Positions 25,930 through 43,253 of a stretch of 64,000 bases of DNA are shown here, piece after piece. Source of the DNA: Chytridium lagenaria (taxonomy: Eukaryota > Chytridiomycota > Chytridiomycetes > Chytridiales > Chytridiaceae). The number at the start of each line of letters is the position of its first letter. Within the stretch, counting starts at the first letter, position 1. The stretch lies in the NCBI GenBank assembly GCA_025449115.1, contig JAHLKC010000119.1, positions 62,001 through 126,000 of the forward strand, in the 5' to 3' direction. The notes under the pieces were generated by a model. The model did no database searches. It worked only from the letters and a program-made list of their open reading frames with translations, and was not told the DNA's origin. Made by a program: the position numbers and the translations under genes.

Positions 25930-28900
25930 ATGGCTCAACCCAAAAGAAGCGCAAAGGCGTCTTCAAATTCAAACCCACCGTTGCATTCTCCACTGAAGGT
26001 TCAACCTCTTCAACGCCGTTACCGAGATTCAAGCCAAGAGACCCCATCCGTGGTTGGCTGGATCTCTTTCTCGCAGAGGATGTCGAGGCAACTGCTCCAG
26101 TGACCTTTTCTCTCATTGGTTACGCCAAAGCCACCCATCAGATTGGACCAGACCATCACCGAGCAACGGATGAGGACAAGAGTCTCAGGAGGTTCAGGAG
26201 ACTGGGGAATGAAGAAGTGTTTTTTCGGCTGGACCAGGTTCTCGTCAGCGTCAAGGAGAATGATACAAAGGTATGTACGTGTCCCCTTTTTCTTTTTTTT
26301 GTTGTAGAGTAGGAGGAAGGGGTGGAGGTTGAATAATGGAATAATTGATTGCATGAGTGAGAAATGAACAATCTAATTTATAGTATTTATTTAGTTGTTA
26401 GTTTCTCACAGCATTTTCATTCATCATTAATTCATTCCTATTTATTTATTTATTTATTATTTATTTGTTTCCTTTTAATGTTTAATTTTTTGTTTATTAT
26501 TCTTATTATTATTATTTTATAATTATTTTATTTATTTATTTATTTATTTCTTAATTATTATTATTTTATATTTTTATATCTATTCTTGCTTACTAATATA
26601 TATTGCTAGATTATTCAAAAGGGAAATCACACGTACTCTGCCAAAGTGACCATTCCTGAGGATGCATTCCCGTCGTTCATGTTTGAGGACAATGAGAGGA
26701 ACGAGTCTTTCTCTATCAGGTACGAGGTGCGTGCAAACGTGCCCTCTGCGGGCAGTCCCATCGAGGACTTTCACCAGGACATTGAAATATACACTCATCT
26801 CGACGCTTCCCATCTTCAACGTCTCTCTGACAAGCACACGGGTCAATCGGGTACAGAAGTGACTGTTTATTCCAAGAGAGACAAGTGGCGTCCTCACGAA
26901 GTCGCCTCGGTCGGTATCCTCCTCACTGCTCCCTCCACGTTTGAGATTCGCAACGTGTACGTTGAAATTGTTCAACGTGTGGTCCTTCAAGGTCCACGTG
27001 GACCGGGTGACCACTTTGGCGAAGAACGTATCGTGGCAACCTATGTTGTCCCCGGCGTCCCAGCACGTCAACAGGGCCATTTTCACCTCAAACTCCATCT
27101 CCCCATTCTCGCCCCAACCGCCTTTCAACCGCCTCTTGACATCAACTACTTTCTCCGCTCTGTCATTGCCTTTTCTGTTCCAGGTGCCCCTCCCCACGTT
27201 TCACCTCCTCCCGTCGAGTTCCTCTGTCGCTGCGCTATCCACATCCTTCCCTCTGAAAACCTTACCCTGAACGTCCCAGGACCTCTCGATGAACTGACAC
27301 CCGAAGACGGACCCCCTGACATTGGACGCGGTGGATTCGTTCCTCCAAAACTCCTAGACCTCTTTCCTCAACGTCTTCCTGAAAGCAGTCCTGGATTTCA
27401 ACAGCCGCCTGCCATGTTTTTAAACGGTCAACCTACGCCACCACCACCTCCAAACTCCACTCCTCCTTTTCCTCCTCATATGCAGCCACCCTTCCCAATG
27501 GATTTTAACAATGCTTTCCCTCCTCCTCCTCCCGGAGGTCCTTGGCAAAATTTCACAATGCATCCTCAACCCTTTCCTCCAACACCACCCTCGGATGTTG
27601 GCTCCATGTTTGACCCTTATCCCACTTTCCAACCTGGAACCCCCAATTCCGCCCCAACAATGTACCCTCAAAACTTTGTCCCAACTCTTCACGCGCCCCC
27701 ACCCCCCTCCCATCCTCACGCCCATAACCCATACCCGACAATGTCATCCTTTCAACAATCCCCATCCATCTACCCAACACAACATCCACCTTCCCCTTTA
27801 ATGCCCTACCCACCCCCTTCCCCATCCATGAATCCCTCCATGCCATTCTCGCATACCCCACCGTCCCCGATCACATCACCACAAGATACAGCTCCACCAT
27901 CTCCATCCCTTTCCGCGCGTTCCCTGTCGCCGAGTATCGCAAAACCGCAGCAGCATCGATCGTCGTACCACCATGGTGTCGTCAGACCTCCACCACCGAC
28001 CGCAGGAACAACATCAAGGCCACCATCTTCGGCTTTCTTTGTCGCCAACAACAACGCTACCTTGAATAACGCGGCGAATGTGCCGGGTCCCCCACCTGGT
28101 CCTCCACCCGGCCCACCACCCCCTGACGCTGTGTCCCCAGTTTTAACAAAGGATGAAACGGTGCCGCCCCCAACCGTCTCTGACGCACCCGTTGAAGAGC
28201 AAGTCGACGCCGCGCCTGCTGAAGACGTTGGCGCCACGGCTAGCAGTGAGGAGGAGGAAGCGTTGAAACTTCTTGAAGAGGAGAAACGCAAGTTGGAGGA
28301 GTTGAAGAAGGCGAGAGAGGTTGAGGCGCAGAGGATGAGGATGAGGGATATTGAGGCTCAGGTGGTGAAGATGCAGAAGGAGCGGGAGGGGATGGAGGCG
28401 TTGATGGCGGAGGAACGGAGGGAGGTGGAGGAGCGGGAGAGGAGGGAGGAGGAGGTACGAAAGAAGCAGGAGGAGGAAGAGAAGCGTGTTGAGGAGGAGC
28501 GGAAGAAGGTGGAGGAGGAACGGAAGAGGTTGGAGGAGGAGTGGAAGCGGGAGGAAGATAGGAAGAGGGAGGAGATGGAGCGTGTTCGAAAGGAGGAGGA
28601 GGTTCGAGTTGAGACGGAGAAGCTTCGACTTGCGCAAGAGGAGCTTGAGAAGATGAAGCGTGCGATGGAGGAGGAGCGGTTGAGACAGGAGAAGGAGATG
28701 GGGGAGATGAGGAGACAGCAGGAGGATATGAAGCGGATGTTTGAGGTTGAGAAGGCAAAGGCGGAGGTGGAGAAGGCGAGGATTGAGATGGAGAGACGGA
28801 AGGAGGCGATGGAACGGGAGCAGAGTGAGAAGGAACGGGTGAGGAGGGAGAGGGAGGAGGTGCAGCGACGAGAGATTGAGGCGTTGAAGGAGAAGAAGAG

Positions 28901-30394
28901 GGGTTTGGAGATGGCGTTGAAGGCGGGAGGGACGGGGATGGCGAGTGTTGGGAAGGAGAATGGGAATGGGTTTGGGAAGGGGAAGGAGGGGGTGACGAAT
29001 CCTTTTGGTGGAGGGTTTAAGGAGCCTGTTGCACCGTCTAGCGCTTACCCTGTTGGTTTGGGGAATGTGTCGAAAGAAGCACCTGCTCCTTCCAACGCGT
29101 ACCCGGCAGCGTCGACGTCGACGCCGCGATCTGCGCTTGGACAGACGATTCGAACGAGGTTGACGTCGATGCCGCAGCGGCCGATTCAGTTGACGAGACA
29201 GACGACGGCGTCGCGACCGCTTCCTGAGACGCCGAATGTGAGGGAGGAGTTGAGACGGGCTGTTGAGGAGGATGTGGAGAGACATAGGGATCGGGTGTTG
29301 AAGTTTTTGACGGTGAGGGGGTGTATGCCTTATGGGAAGGAGCGGGGGGGTTGAGGGTTACTGGGGGTGGGGATGTGGAGAGGGTTTTGAAGAGGGGGGG
29401 TGTTGTGGGAGCGGAGAAGGGGAGGGTTATGGAGGCGTTGGAGGTGAGGAATCTATCTTTTTTTTTTTTTTCCTTTTTTTTCTTTTTTTTTCGTCTTTTT
29501 GGTGGTGATTTGGATGGTTTTTTCTAACGGCTTTTTTTTTATTTTTTATTTTTGTTTTTGGTTTTATAGAAAGAATTCATCCTAGCGGAAAAAGAAATTG
29601 AAGAAGCGTTTGAATTTACCGCCCCAAGCGCTTCACGACCGTATTCAAGAAGGAGCGATCTTTCTCCGTGAAGGTGTTGAAGCTGGGGTTGTTCAAACCC
29701 TCGAAGACTTGGATGAAGAATGCGCCGGGTTCCTTGAAAGTCTTCGCACAGGGACCCTTGTCTCCACTGGTCAGACTGGGGCGGGGGTGGCGGCGACCAG
29801 TGTTGTACCTAGACATGTGTGGGAGGATGCTGTTAGGACGTTTGAGGAGACGGTGAGGGAACCGTTGAAGAGACGGTTGAATGTCACGAGGTTTGGGAGT
29901 GGTGCGAATCCCATGAGGCCTGGGCAGACTCCACCTGTTCCGGTTCGACCACCCCCACCTCCACCGAGTCGACCAACCCAACAACAAACAACCACCACCA
30001 CCCCAACAACGACCGGCGCAGTTGACACCCCATCATCATCCCCGCAGCAACAACGACGCAGTGTGTCACCAAGCCCGGCACCGAAACTCGCGGCCCCATC
30101 ACCGGCGACGCAACGAAAGTCTGGGTTTTTGGGGCGATGAGGAAAGCTGAGCCAACGCCTCATGCGACGGTGGCACCTCAACAGCAACGACTTGCGCAGC
30201 CTTTGAGACCTTTTGCGCCGCCTGGTGGAGCGCCGCCGCCGCCTGTGAGTGGGTTGCCGAGTCATCGGAGGTGTTTGAGGGAGGGATGCGTGAAGGAGAA
30301 GGAGAGTGGGAGTGCGTTTTGTAGAGGTGGGGTTTGTGAGAGTGCTTATTTTAGGGAGCAGGAGGAGGTTGCGAGGAGGCAGGGGTTTTCGTGA
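25930..30394 (+). CDS. Arrestin-like protein with Pro-rich and coiled-coil regions
   Basis: Exon 1 (25930-26270) and the start of exon 2 (from 26610) read as an arrestin-N-type beta sandwich, with segments such as IRGWLDLFLAED, VTFSLIGYAKA, YSAKVTIPEDAFPSFMFE and FSIRYEVRANV. Exon 2 then gives an arrestin-C-like part, a long Pro-rich region (about 27.3-28.1 kb) and a Glu/Arg/Lys coiled coil (28.24-28.9 kb). A second intron (29444-29569) leads to a Pro/Thr-rich tail ending with four Cys (HRRCLREGC, FCRGGVCES). The start at 25930 (MAQP) is in frame only if one A is added to the A-run at 25942-25945. Similar one-base corrections are needed near 29347 (G), 29610 (T) and 30130 (T/G). Fungal alpha-arrestins link ubiquitin ligases to membrane cargo; I see no clear PPxY motif, so this role is only inferred. 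The C-terminal third could be a separate gene. Confidence 0.6.
26271..26609 (+). other. Intron 1 of the arrestin-like gene
   Basis: GTATGT donor after ACAAAG, TACTAA branch site near 26590 and TTGCTAG acceptor. At 339 nt it is several times longer than the other introns in the window, because of an internal TTTA/TTAT microsatellite at about 26435-26580. Confidence 0.8.
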
Positions 30395-31176
30395 AGTGGG
30401 TTTTTTTTTCTTTTTTTTTTTTTTTTTGTCTCTCTTTTTTTAGGTGTGGAAGTTGGGGCGCGTTGTTGGGAAGGTTTTATGGTGTGTTTTTTTTTTTTTC
30501 GTTTCTGTTTTGTTTTTTCGTTTCTGGGGGTTTGGTGTGGGAGGTTGGGTATTTATATTTTTTGAAGGGGGAGGATAGGGGAAGTTGTTTTTGTTTTTGA
30601 CTTTTTTCTTTTTTGTGTGTTGAGATTTTGTTTTTGTGGTTTTCTGGGAGTTTTTTTTGCGGCGCTTTTGCCTCGTGTTTTTTTTTTTTTTTGCTTTGTT
30701 GTTGTTTTTCTGCCACATTGCCATGTTTTGTGGATGGTGGATTTTGAGGGGGAGATGCGTGTATTTTTTATATGAATATTGACATGTTATTAATATTATC
30801 TTGGGGGATGGATATTGTATGTATCCTCATAATTTTTTTTGTGTAGTTTTTTGTTAGAGGGTTTATGGGGAATATGGGGGGGGTGTGTTTTTGTGATGGG
30901 GATGGATGGAGAGAGGGTGCTGTGGTTTTGAATGGATATATTCGGACTTTTTTATTCATTTGTTTTCTTGGGTGAATTATAGAGTGGGTGTTGGAGAATA
31001 TTCTACACTTTAGAGATCATTGAAGTATTCAGGTTGGGGATATCTCGATGGATATATTTCAAGTCGAGTATTTCATGATCTCTAGTTTATTTAATGAAAA
31101 CTACACACGTTGAGTTCGTGATCCTTTTTAAACCTCTTTGTTGTGTGGTTTTTCGAAAATGCTTCATTAGTCGTTC
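30395..31176. other. T-rich intergenic region
   Basis: The plus strand is dominated by T runs up to about 15 nt and by G/T text (30.4-30.75 kb), then ordinary AT-rich sequence. No gene is supported; open frames on the minus strand here are Lys/Asn runs made from poly-A. A short first exon of the next gene could lie near 31094-31240. Confidence 0.5.
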
Positions 31177-33055
31177 ATGTTTCCTGTCATGTTGGTCCCA
31201 AAAAAAAATAATTGTACAACAAATTCACACCTTTGTATTTTGCGCAGGAGTGGGGTTGCTGAACTCGAAAAACGAAAGGCCATACAGAGACGCCACAAGG
31301 ACCGAGGAGAGTGGATGCACGGGAGTCAACATAGTGAGGATGAGGAGGATGGGGAGAGGGTTGCTGAACGGTCAAAGTCTGTTCATCGACTTGAACGACG
31401 GAAACGGTTGATGGATGTGAAAAAGATGAAGGCTGCTGCACTTGGGAGGAGGTTGGGGGGGAAGAAGGGAGAGGGGGTTGGGGAGGAGAGGGGGGAGGAG
31501 GAGGAGAGGAGTGGGGAGGAGGAGGAGGGGAGAGGTCGGAAACGAAGGGCGAGTGCACCTGCGAGGGTGAATGGGAGGAAGAGGGTGAAGAAGGGTGCTG
31601 GGAAAAAGGGGGGAGTGTCTTCGGGACCTTTGAGGAAAGGGCGTGGGAAACGGGGGGAAGAGACGGATGAGGAGGGGGAGTCTGTGGGTGTGAATGAGAG
31701 GGAGGAACATGATGAGGAGGTTGAGGGTATGGAGGAAGAGATGGAGGGGGAAGAGGAAAGTCAAACATCACTGGGGGAAATGAAGCAAGCCATGAGTTTA
31801 AGTATTGCGGAGAGGGTGAAGATGAATGTTGGGAGGAGGGTGCAGAGGGTATACGCTTATCAGTCTGATACGACAAAGAGGAGAAAATCGACAACGACAC
31901 TGCCCGCGTCGGCATCAAAGAAAGGGGGGGGTGGGGTGTTGAAATCATCCAAGGTTAAGGCGACCGAGAAGAAATCAAAAAAAGTAGAAGAGGAGGAGGA
32001 CAATGACAGTGGAGATGACTCTGAGGTGGGAGTATCTGACATGGATGATGTGGAAGAGAATGAACGGGGGGGAGCTTTTTGTGGATGTTGGTTTACAAGC
32101 CGCCGTGGAAGCGAAGGAAGTTTTAGGGACTGCTTGTGCTCACGTTGAGATGCAGGCGGTGTATGTACCCGAGGAACCTGTCAAACCTGCCTATGTTAGC
32201 GTTCTCAGTCCCCGTTTACCTTCTCGTCAACACTCTGTGCTGGCTGCAACCCCGGTACCTGATGTACCGGTTTCGGTGGCCCCCTTTTCGTTTAATTTGT
32301 CGAGTCTCATTGATTTGGGAGGGGGTGAGGTTAGAGCTGGGACTGTAGAGGATGGGCAGAGAAGTCGAAGGGTGTGGAAGCAGTGCCGTACGGGAATAAA
32401 GAAGAGAAGGGAGGGGTTAGAGATGGGGAAGCGGTGAAGTTATTGGGTGATGATGGTGGCGGGGATGGTGGGGACGAGAAAAAGAAGGAGGAGGGTGGGG
32501 ATGATAAGAAGAAGGGGGGTTGATAATCACGGGCAGGATGTGGGGAGCGTGTCTGCAGTGGGAGTGGAGAATGATGATGGTGAAGAAAGTGTGAATGGGA
32601 TTTTGAGCATTACAGAGCGTGGAGTTTATCCGTTCATCGAACCTGTTTTTTAATTTTAACATTTATGCACGTTTAAAACCTCTAACACCCCACTGCCCCC
32701 CCCTTTTTTTTTTGTTAGGATTTTAAAACGTATTTTCACGTCTTCCACCTACACCCTCCTTCCCAAATCCTTCCACACGCGTTTCCGTCGGCAGCGTCCG
32801 TACCTTTCTCATCTCCGAGCTTGGCTTCACATCCTTTCGTGAACGTTGTGTCATTGGCCAAGCACCACAAGAGGACCCTCGAGATGCACGTTTATGGTAC
32901 CCCAAGATATTCTTGTAGAGTACACGCTTTTCGTGATGGATGAGCTTGAAGAGGTACTTGCGGATCCGAGTCGATTTGAGGGAGGGGAGGGAGAGAAATG
33001 GGTTGGAGTTGCGAGGGAGGAGGTTGTGAGGATGCAGGAGATGCAGGAGGTTTGA
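31177..33055 (+). CDS. Charged protein of unknown function
   Basis: Not recognised. The first half is highly charged (AELEKRKAIQRRHKDRGEW, then Glu/Lys/Arg blocks including RGRKRRASAPARVNGRKR), suggesting a nuclear, disordered region with basic localisation signals. The second half is better folded in appearance: GLQAAVEAKEVLGTAC, YVPEEPVKPAYVSVLSPRLP, an acidic stretch, then GVYPFIEP joined across an intron (32645-32718) to DFKTYF, TRVSVGSVRTFLISELGF, ERCVIGQAPQEDPRDARLWY and DILVEYTLFVMDELEEVL. Several frame changes are needed, near 32070 (G-run), 32420, 32515, 32732 (T-run) and 32900. Both the 31177 start and the exon joins are uncertain; an acceptor at about 31248 (GCGCAG) may begin the first certain exon. 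Confidence 0.45.
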
Positions 33056-33894
33056 GTGATGCCTTCCCCCCCTTTTTTTTTGTGTTTATTTACGTTGAAG
33101 GTATTTATTTTTTTTTGTGGAGTTGGGTGGGTTGAATGTTTTATATGTGGATTAATTATTATTTTTTTTGTGGAGATTGGGAATTTTGTGGTGGTTTCTT
33201 TTTTTTTTTTGTTTCTCTCCTACTTCAAGTATTTATACCTCCCTGTGGACTTGTTTATCGACGTATCAAACTTGTTTTCCCGTTGTCTCATATGTTACCC
33301 TTATTAAAGTAAAGAATTCCTTTATTTGCGGGAAACAAATTTCGATAACTAGAGATGTTCTTGTGCATGGAGGAGGTTCGAATTGCATTTACACGATTAT
33401 TTTTGGTCATGGGGTTGGTGTTGAGCTGAAATATCGAGTGTGAGATGTTGTGTTGGGCGTTATTGGATGCGTGTGTTGTCAATCACAGGTTTTATGAGAG
33501 CTAAAGAAAGGCGCCTTGCGCGTCACAAAGACAAATGGGTTTTAATGGTGAAGACCAGCAGATGCAAAAAACAAGCAGATTTAAGTTTGTTTGCGAGGTT
33601 TCATTCATCCCTGATCATCAAAACCAAATTTGATGCAATAGACAGAGATGTGATTGCTTAAAGTGTATTTTGTAGATCGGGTAATAATATTGTTGATGGA
33701 GTGTAGATTTGAGTGGGGAAAAAAAAAGAACTTGACAAAAACGTCAGAAACTAAAAACGCCAAAAAAAGAGTTTGATAAACGAAAAATCGAAAAAGCCCG
33801 TTAAACAATCGAATGAAAGAGTATACCGAAAGATATCAAACGATTTTCCCGAAAAGAAAAAAAGCGAAACAACCAAAAAAGGGAAATGGTCTCA
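33056..33894. other. Intergenic region between convergent genes
   Basis: T-runs on the left give way to A-rich sequence (33.7-33.9 kb), as expected for facing 3' ends of a plus-strand and a minus-strand gene. A 73-codon frame at 33440-33661 has no recognisable features and is not called. Confidence 0.5.
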
Positions 33895-40047
<6,153 letters not shown>

Positions 40048-40386
40048 GAAACCTTAAAATAAAACCGACGCCTCAGAAAAGAAAAAGATCGCAATAAAAC
40101 GAATAATAAATGATGGAAAATGCCAAGAATGTAAGTGGAGTGACAGAACAAGTGCTAAGGGATCAAAAAACAGTAAAAGTATGAATAGTAGGAAGAAATA
40201 GAAATGAAAGGAAATTTGATATCAGGATTTAAGCAAGAGTCAAGATCAAACAGTAAAGAAAACAATAACAAGCATGCAACCAAAGATCTCAACAAGTCAA
40301 ACAAGGGCTAGAAATAGAACTGAGTAAAACTTGGGGAATGGATGGTTTGAAACAAAAGGTGCGGGTGCGACCGAAAACGCAGCCTA
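40048..40386. other. Intergenic region
   Basis: A-rich on the plus strand, with no gene seen. It separates the ABCC start from the stop of the Sel1/F-box gene on the same strand and should hold the ABCC promoter. Confidence 0.5.
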
Positions 40387-42659
40387 CTAAAAACTATCGG
40401 CGTCAAGCTCAACTGGGTCCTCGAGCGCTAAAACGAAACAATAATAAAAAAAGTCAGTAACGACAAATGCCGTAAAAAAGCTAAAATTTCCCTCACCTGC
40501 CAAATGATGTTTGATCTTTTTACACTCTCCGCTCATTCCTCCTCCTTCCGTCACAGCCTCCCCCTCTCCACTCCCATCAGCACAACCACAACCCCTCCTA
40601 AACACAGGCAAACCGGCCCTCCTCAAAAACCCTTCCCTCTTCGCCCCCTCTGAAAGAGTAGTCCTGTCTGACGCATACCCCAACACCCCCTTAACCTGTG
40701 CCCGACTCAGCACAGACACATCATCCAGAAACGAGATAATATGAAGCAACAATTCAGTCGGAAGGTCCGAGATCTTAGTTTGACGACGAGTGGATTCACC
40801 ACCATGTACGGTCCATGCTGACGAAATCTTCAACGTCGATAAAGTCTGTGAGAGAACGTCGACACGAAAGAGGCAAGCACAGAAGCGCACGAGCAGCCAC
40901 CAGCATTTCCATCCCAATAACAGGCGCCAACCGTCTCTTCGCCTCAAATGAATCTCTAGCCGCCGCCTTTCGATAATACATCAACGCCTTATTCTTATCA
41001 CCCTCAGTTTCACCTCTTCCTGTCCGTATACTCGGAAGAATCCCAATTCCAGCTTCACAGCACACCGCCATACTTAGCAAACTCAACGCATGACCCTGGT
41101 CCGCACCCAGACGGAACCACATGACCGCAATACTATCATCCGCCACAACCCCAAACCCATCGTGGTAACATCTTCCAAGGTTATACTGCGCATGAGGATG
41201 TCCACTTAACGCAGCGGTACGATAGTAATACACGGCCCGTGCAGGGTTCTGATGAACTCCGATCCCCTGCTCATGGAAAATTCCTAAAACGTTCTGCGCA
41301 TTCACACTTCCAAACACGGACGCACGGACATACCACTCAAAAGCTTGAACAGGGTCTTCCTCCACCGCAAGTCCACGTTCAAACAATGTGCCAATGTTGT
41401 AGATAGCAGCAGCTTCCTTTCGTTCTGCTGCGCGAATGTACCAGCGAAGACCGGCGGTGGGGTTGGGTGGGGTACCGGAACCTTCAATGTGGAGGTTGCC
41501 GAGAACGTTTTGAGCGCCAGGGTGGTTGGCATGGGCGGCAAGGGAGCACCAGTGGAATGCGAGGGAGTCGTTGGCGGGGACAGCGATACCGTTGTAGTGG
41601 CAGAGGGCGAGACAGAATTGGGCGGATGGGATGTTTGATTCGGCGGCGAGGTGGAGTGAAGCCAGCGGATGGGAAGAGGTTGTTCGGTTGTGGTGTGTTG
41701 CTGATGACGAAGATGATGATGATGAGAAAGATGTCGCGGTGAGGGTTGATGTAGATGGTGAGGGAAGACTATTAAGACGACAGGCGGTGCGCCAATGCTC
41801 TGCTTCCGAATGGCTAATCTTAATGTTGGGTCGACCGTGTGTCTTCAAAAACGCAAGTCTTGCTTGTGCTAATCCACATCCTAACTCTGCTCTTCCGTGT
41901 AAAGTCTAAAATGATTGTACATACGTGTCGTATTGATAGGTGGTAAAATAGATAGAAACAGTATTTGTTAGTACTTTTCGTCGTAGAACGGGTGCATGAA
42001 AAAGAGAATAACGTAATAGTATGAATGGTCATTTAAATAGCATGGAATTATAAGCAGCATATAGTATGTAGTGGTCGATGCGGTATCTTTCCTTTTGGAA
42101 AAACCTCGCATTCGGTTCGTCTTAGTTGCTGTCATCGGTCCTTTCACCGCCCATGCCATTTCCTTCCGGGGTTGATGCGCCTGCCATTTAAAGAGTTTGC
42201 TTACTCATGTAGTATTATCCAAATTTATCCGCAGAAAACCCCGATGGGGAATCAAAATGCCTGCCTCCGGCGACGCTCATCCACCTCGTATAATTCAACC
42301 ACTCTTCCAAGCACTCACCTCTCAGCCTCCCTAAAATCCGTCTCCAACCCTCCCATCCCAAACTCATTAAAAAACGCCACCACCGCTGTCGCAAGCACAC
42401 TCTTGTTGTCCCCGGGTCCTCCATTCAACGCCTTCTTAAAAAAACCTGTAAGCCCTTTTCTCCTTCTCCTCCTTTCCGACCTCCGCAACGCCTGACGCAA
42501 AAAGAGCGAGCGAACCCATGAGAAGGTAGACGTGCGATTGGAATTCCGGAGACCGTGGGCGGATGAACCTATCAGAGGTTCGAGCTTTGTTGGGGAGGTC
42601 GGAGGGAGAATGGAGGTGCGTCGGGAAGTTGAGAGGAGTTGGTTAGCTTGGTAGTCCAT
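40387..42659 (-). CDS. Sel1-repeat protein with C-terminal F-box-like motif
   Basis: The N-terminal exon (42659-42319) starts MDYQANQLL and is Ser/Arg-rich. A long intron (about 41906-42318) precedes ARLAFLKTHGRPNIKIS and then about five Sel1-like repeats, for example AQNVLGNLHIEGSG, AIYNIGTLFERGLAV, AQNVLGIFHEQGIGV and AQYNLGRCYHDGFGV. Near the C-terminus comes DLPTELLLHIISFLDD, an F-box-like helix, then SRAQVKGVLGYASDRTTL and a Cys/Gly-rich tail (RRGCGC, GECKK). A last short exon encodes ALEDPVELDADSF. This order matches a fungal family of Sel1 proteins with an HGRP motif and a C-terminal F-box-like segment. Sel1 repeats are scaffolds, so a ubiquitin-ligase or cell-wall/cell-cycle adaptor role is possible but unproven. 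A frame change is needed near 40900. Confidence 0.75.
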
Positions 42660-43253
42660 TCTCTCTCTTTCTTTTTCCGATGTAATGAGAGGGAGCTGAC
42701 GTAAAAACGTTGGTTGTGGCGGGCGAAAGTAGTTGAAAGGTTGAAGAAAACTTGAGGGAATGAATGAAAGCTGCTTGCAGTAACAGGTATGTGTGTTGAG
42801 TCCGTAAAAAAAGTCTATTTTAAAATAAAACGTCTAAATGAGCGAAAGGAGTTGTTGTCGCTCTCTCTCCTTCTCTCTCTCAGTCTCTCTCTCGTCGATA
42901 TTCTGCTTCTTTTCAGACGACTACAACAACAGGCAGATAAACAACAAGAAATCTTATACAATATGCCGTAAGGTAGTCGAAGAATTGGCAGTTCCGTAGA
43001 CGCTGTTAAACGCTGTTGTGGCGTTACAATGTTTTGTAACCCAACAACAACCACAAGTGACAAGTTCAAACTCCAAAACCTCCAAAAATAGCGCCTCCTA
43101 ATGGGATCGGTACCTCGAACTAAAAACAAAAAACCGTTTGAAAAGGTACACGAGTCTGTTGAAGTTTCAAAGTCTGATGATGCTGAATATGCAAACAATT
43201 AGAAAGAAACACTCTAAAATTCAAAATGTCCAGTATATATTTTAATGAAGTCT
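42660..43253. other. Intergenic region with CT microsatellite
   Basis: Upstream of the Sel1 gene and downstream of the carnitine acetyltransferase stop, both on the minus strand. It contains a TCTC-rich stretch at about 42860-42897 in the likely Sel1-gene promoter. No gene seen. Confidence 0.5.

Noticed and set aside
26436..26580. AT-rich TTTA repeat as an origin or matrix-attachment site
   Set aside because: It lies inside an intron with clear splice sites and is a plain microsatellite; no further origin features seen.
30440..30724. Lys/Asn-rich minus-strand frames
   Set aside because: They are translations of poly-T/poly-A tracts without conserved features.
33440..33661. 73-codon plus-strand frame
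   Set aside because: No motif, no splice context, and it lies between two converging 3' ends.
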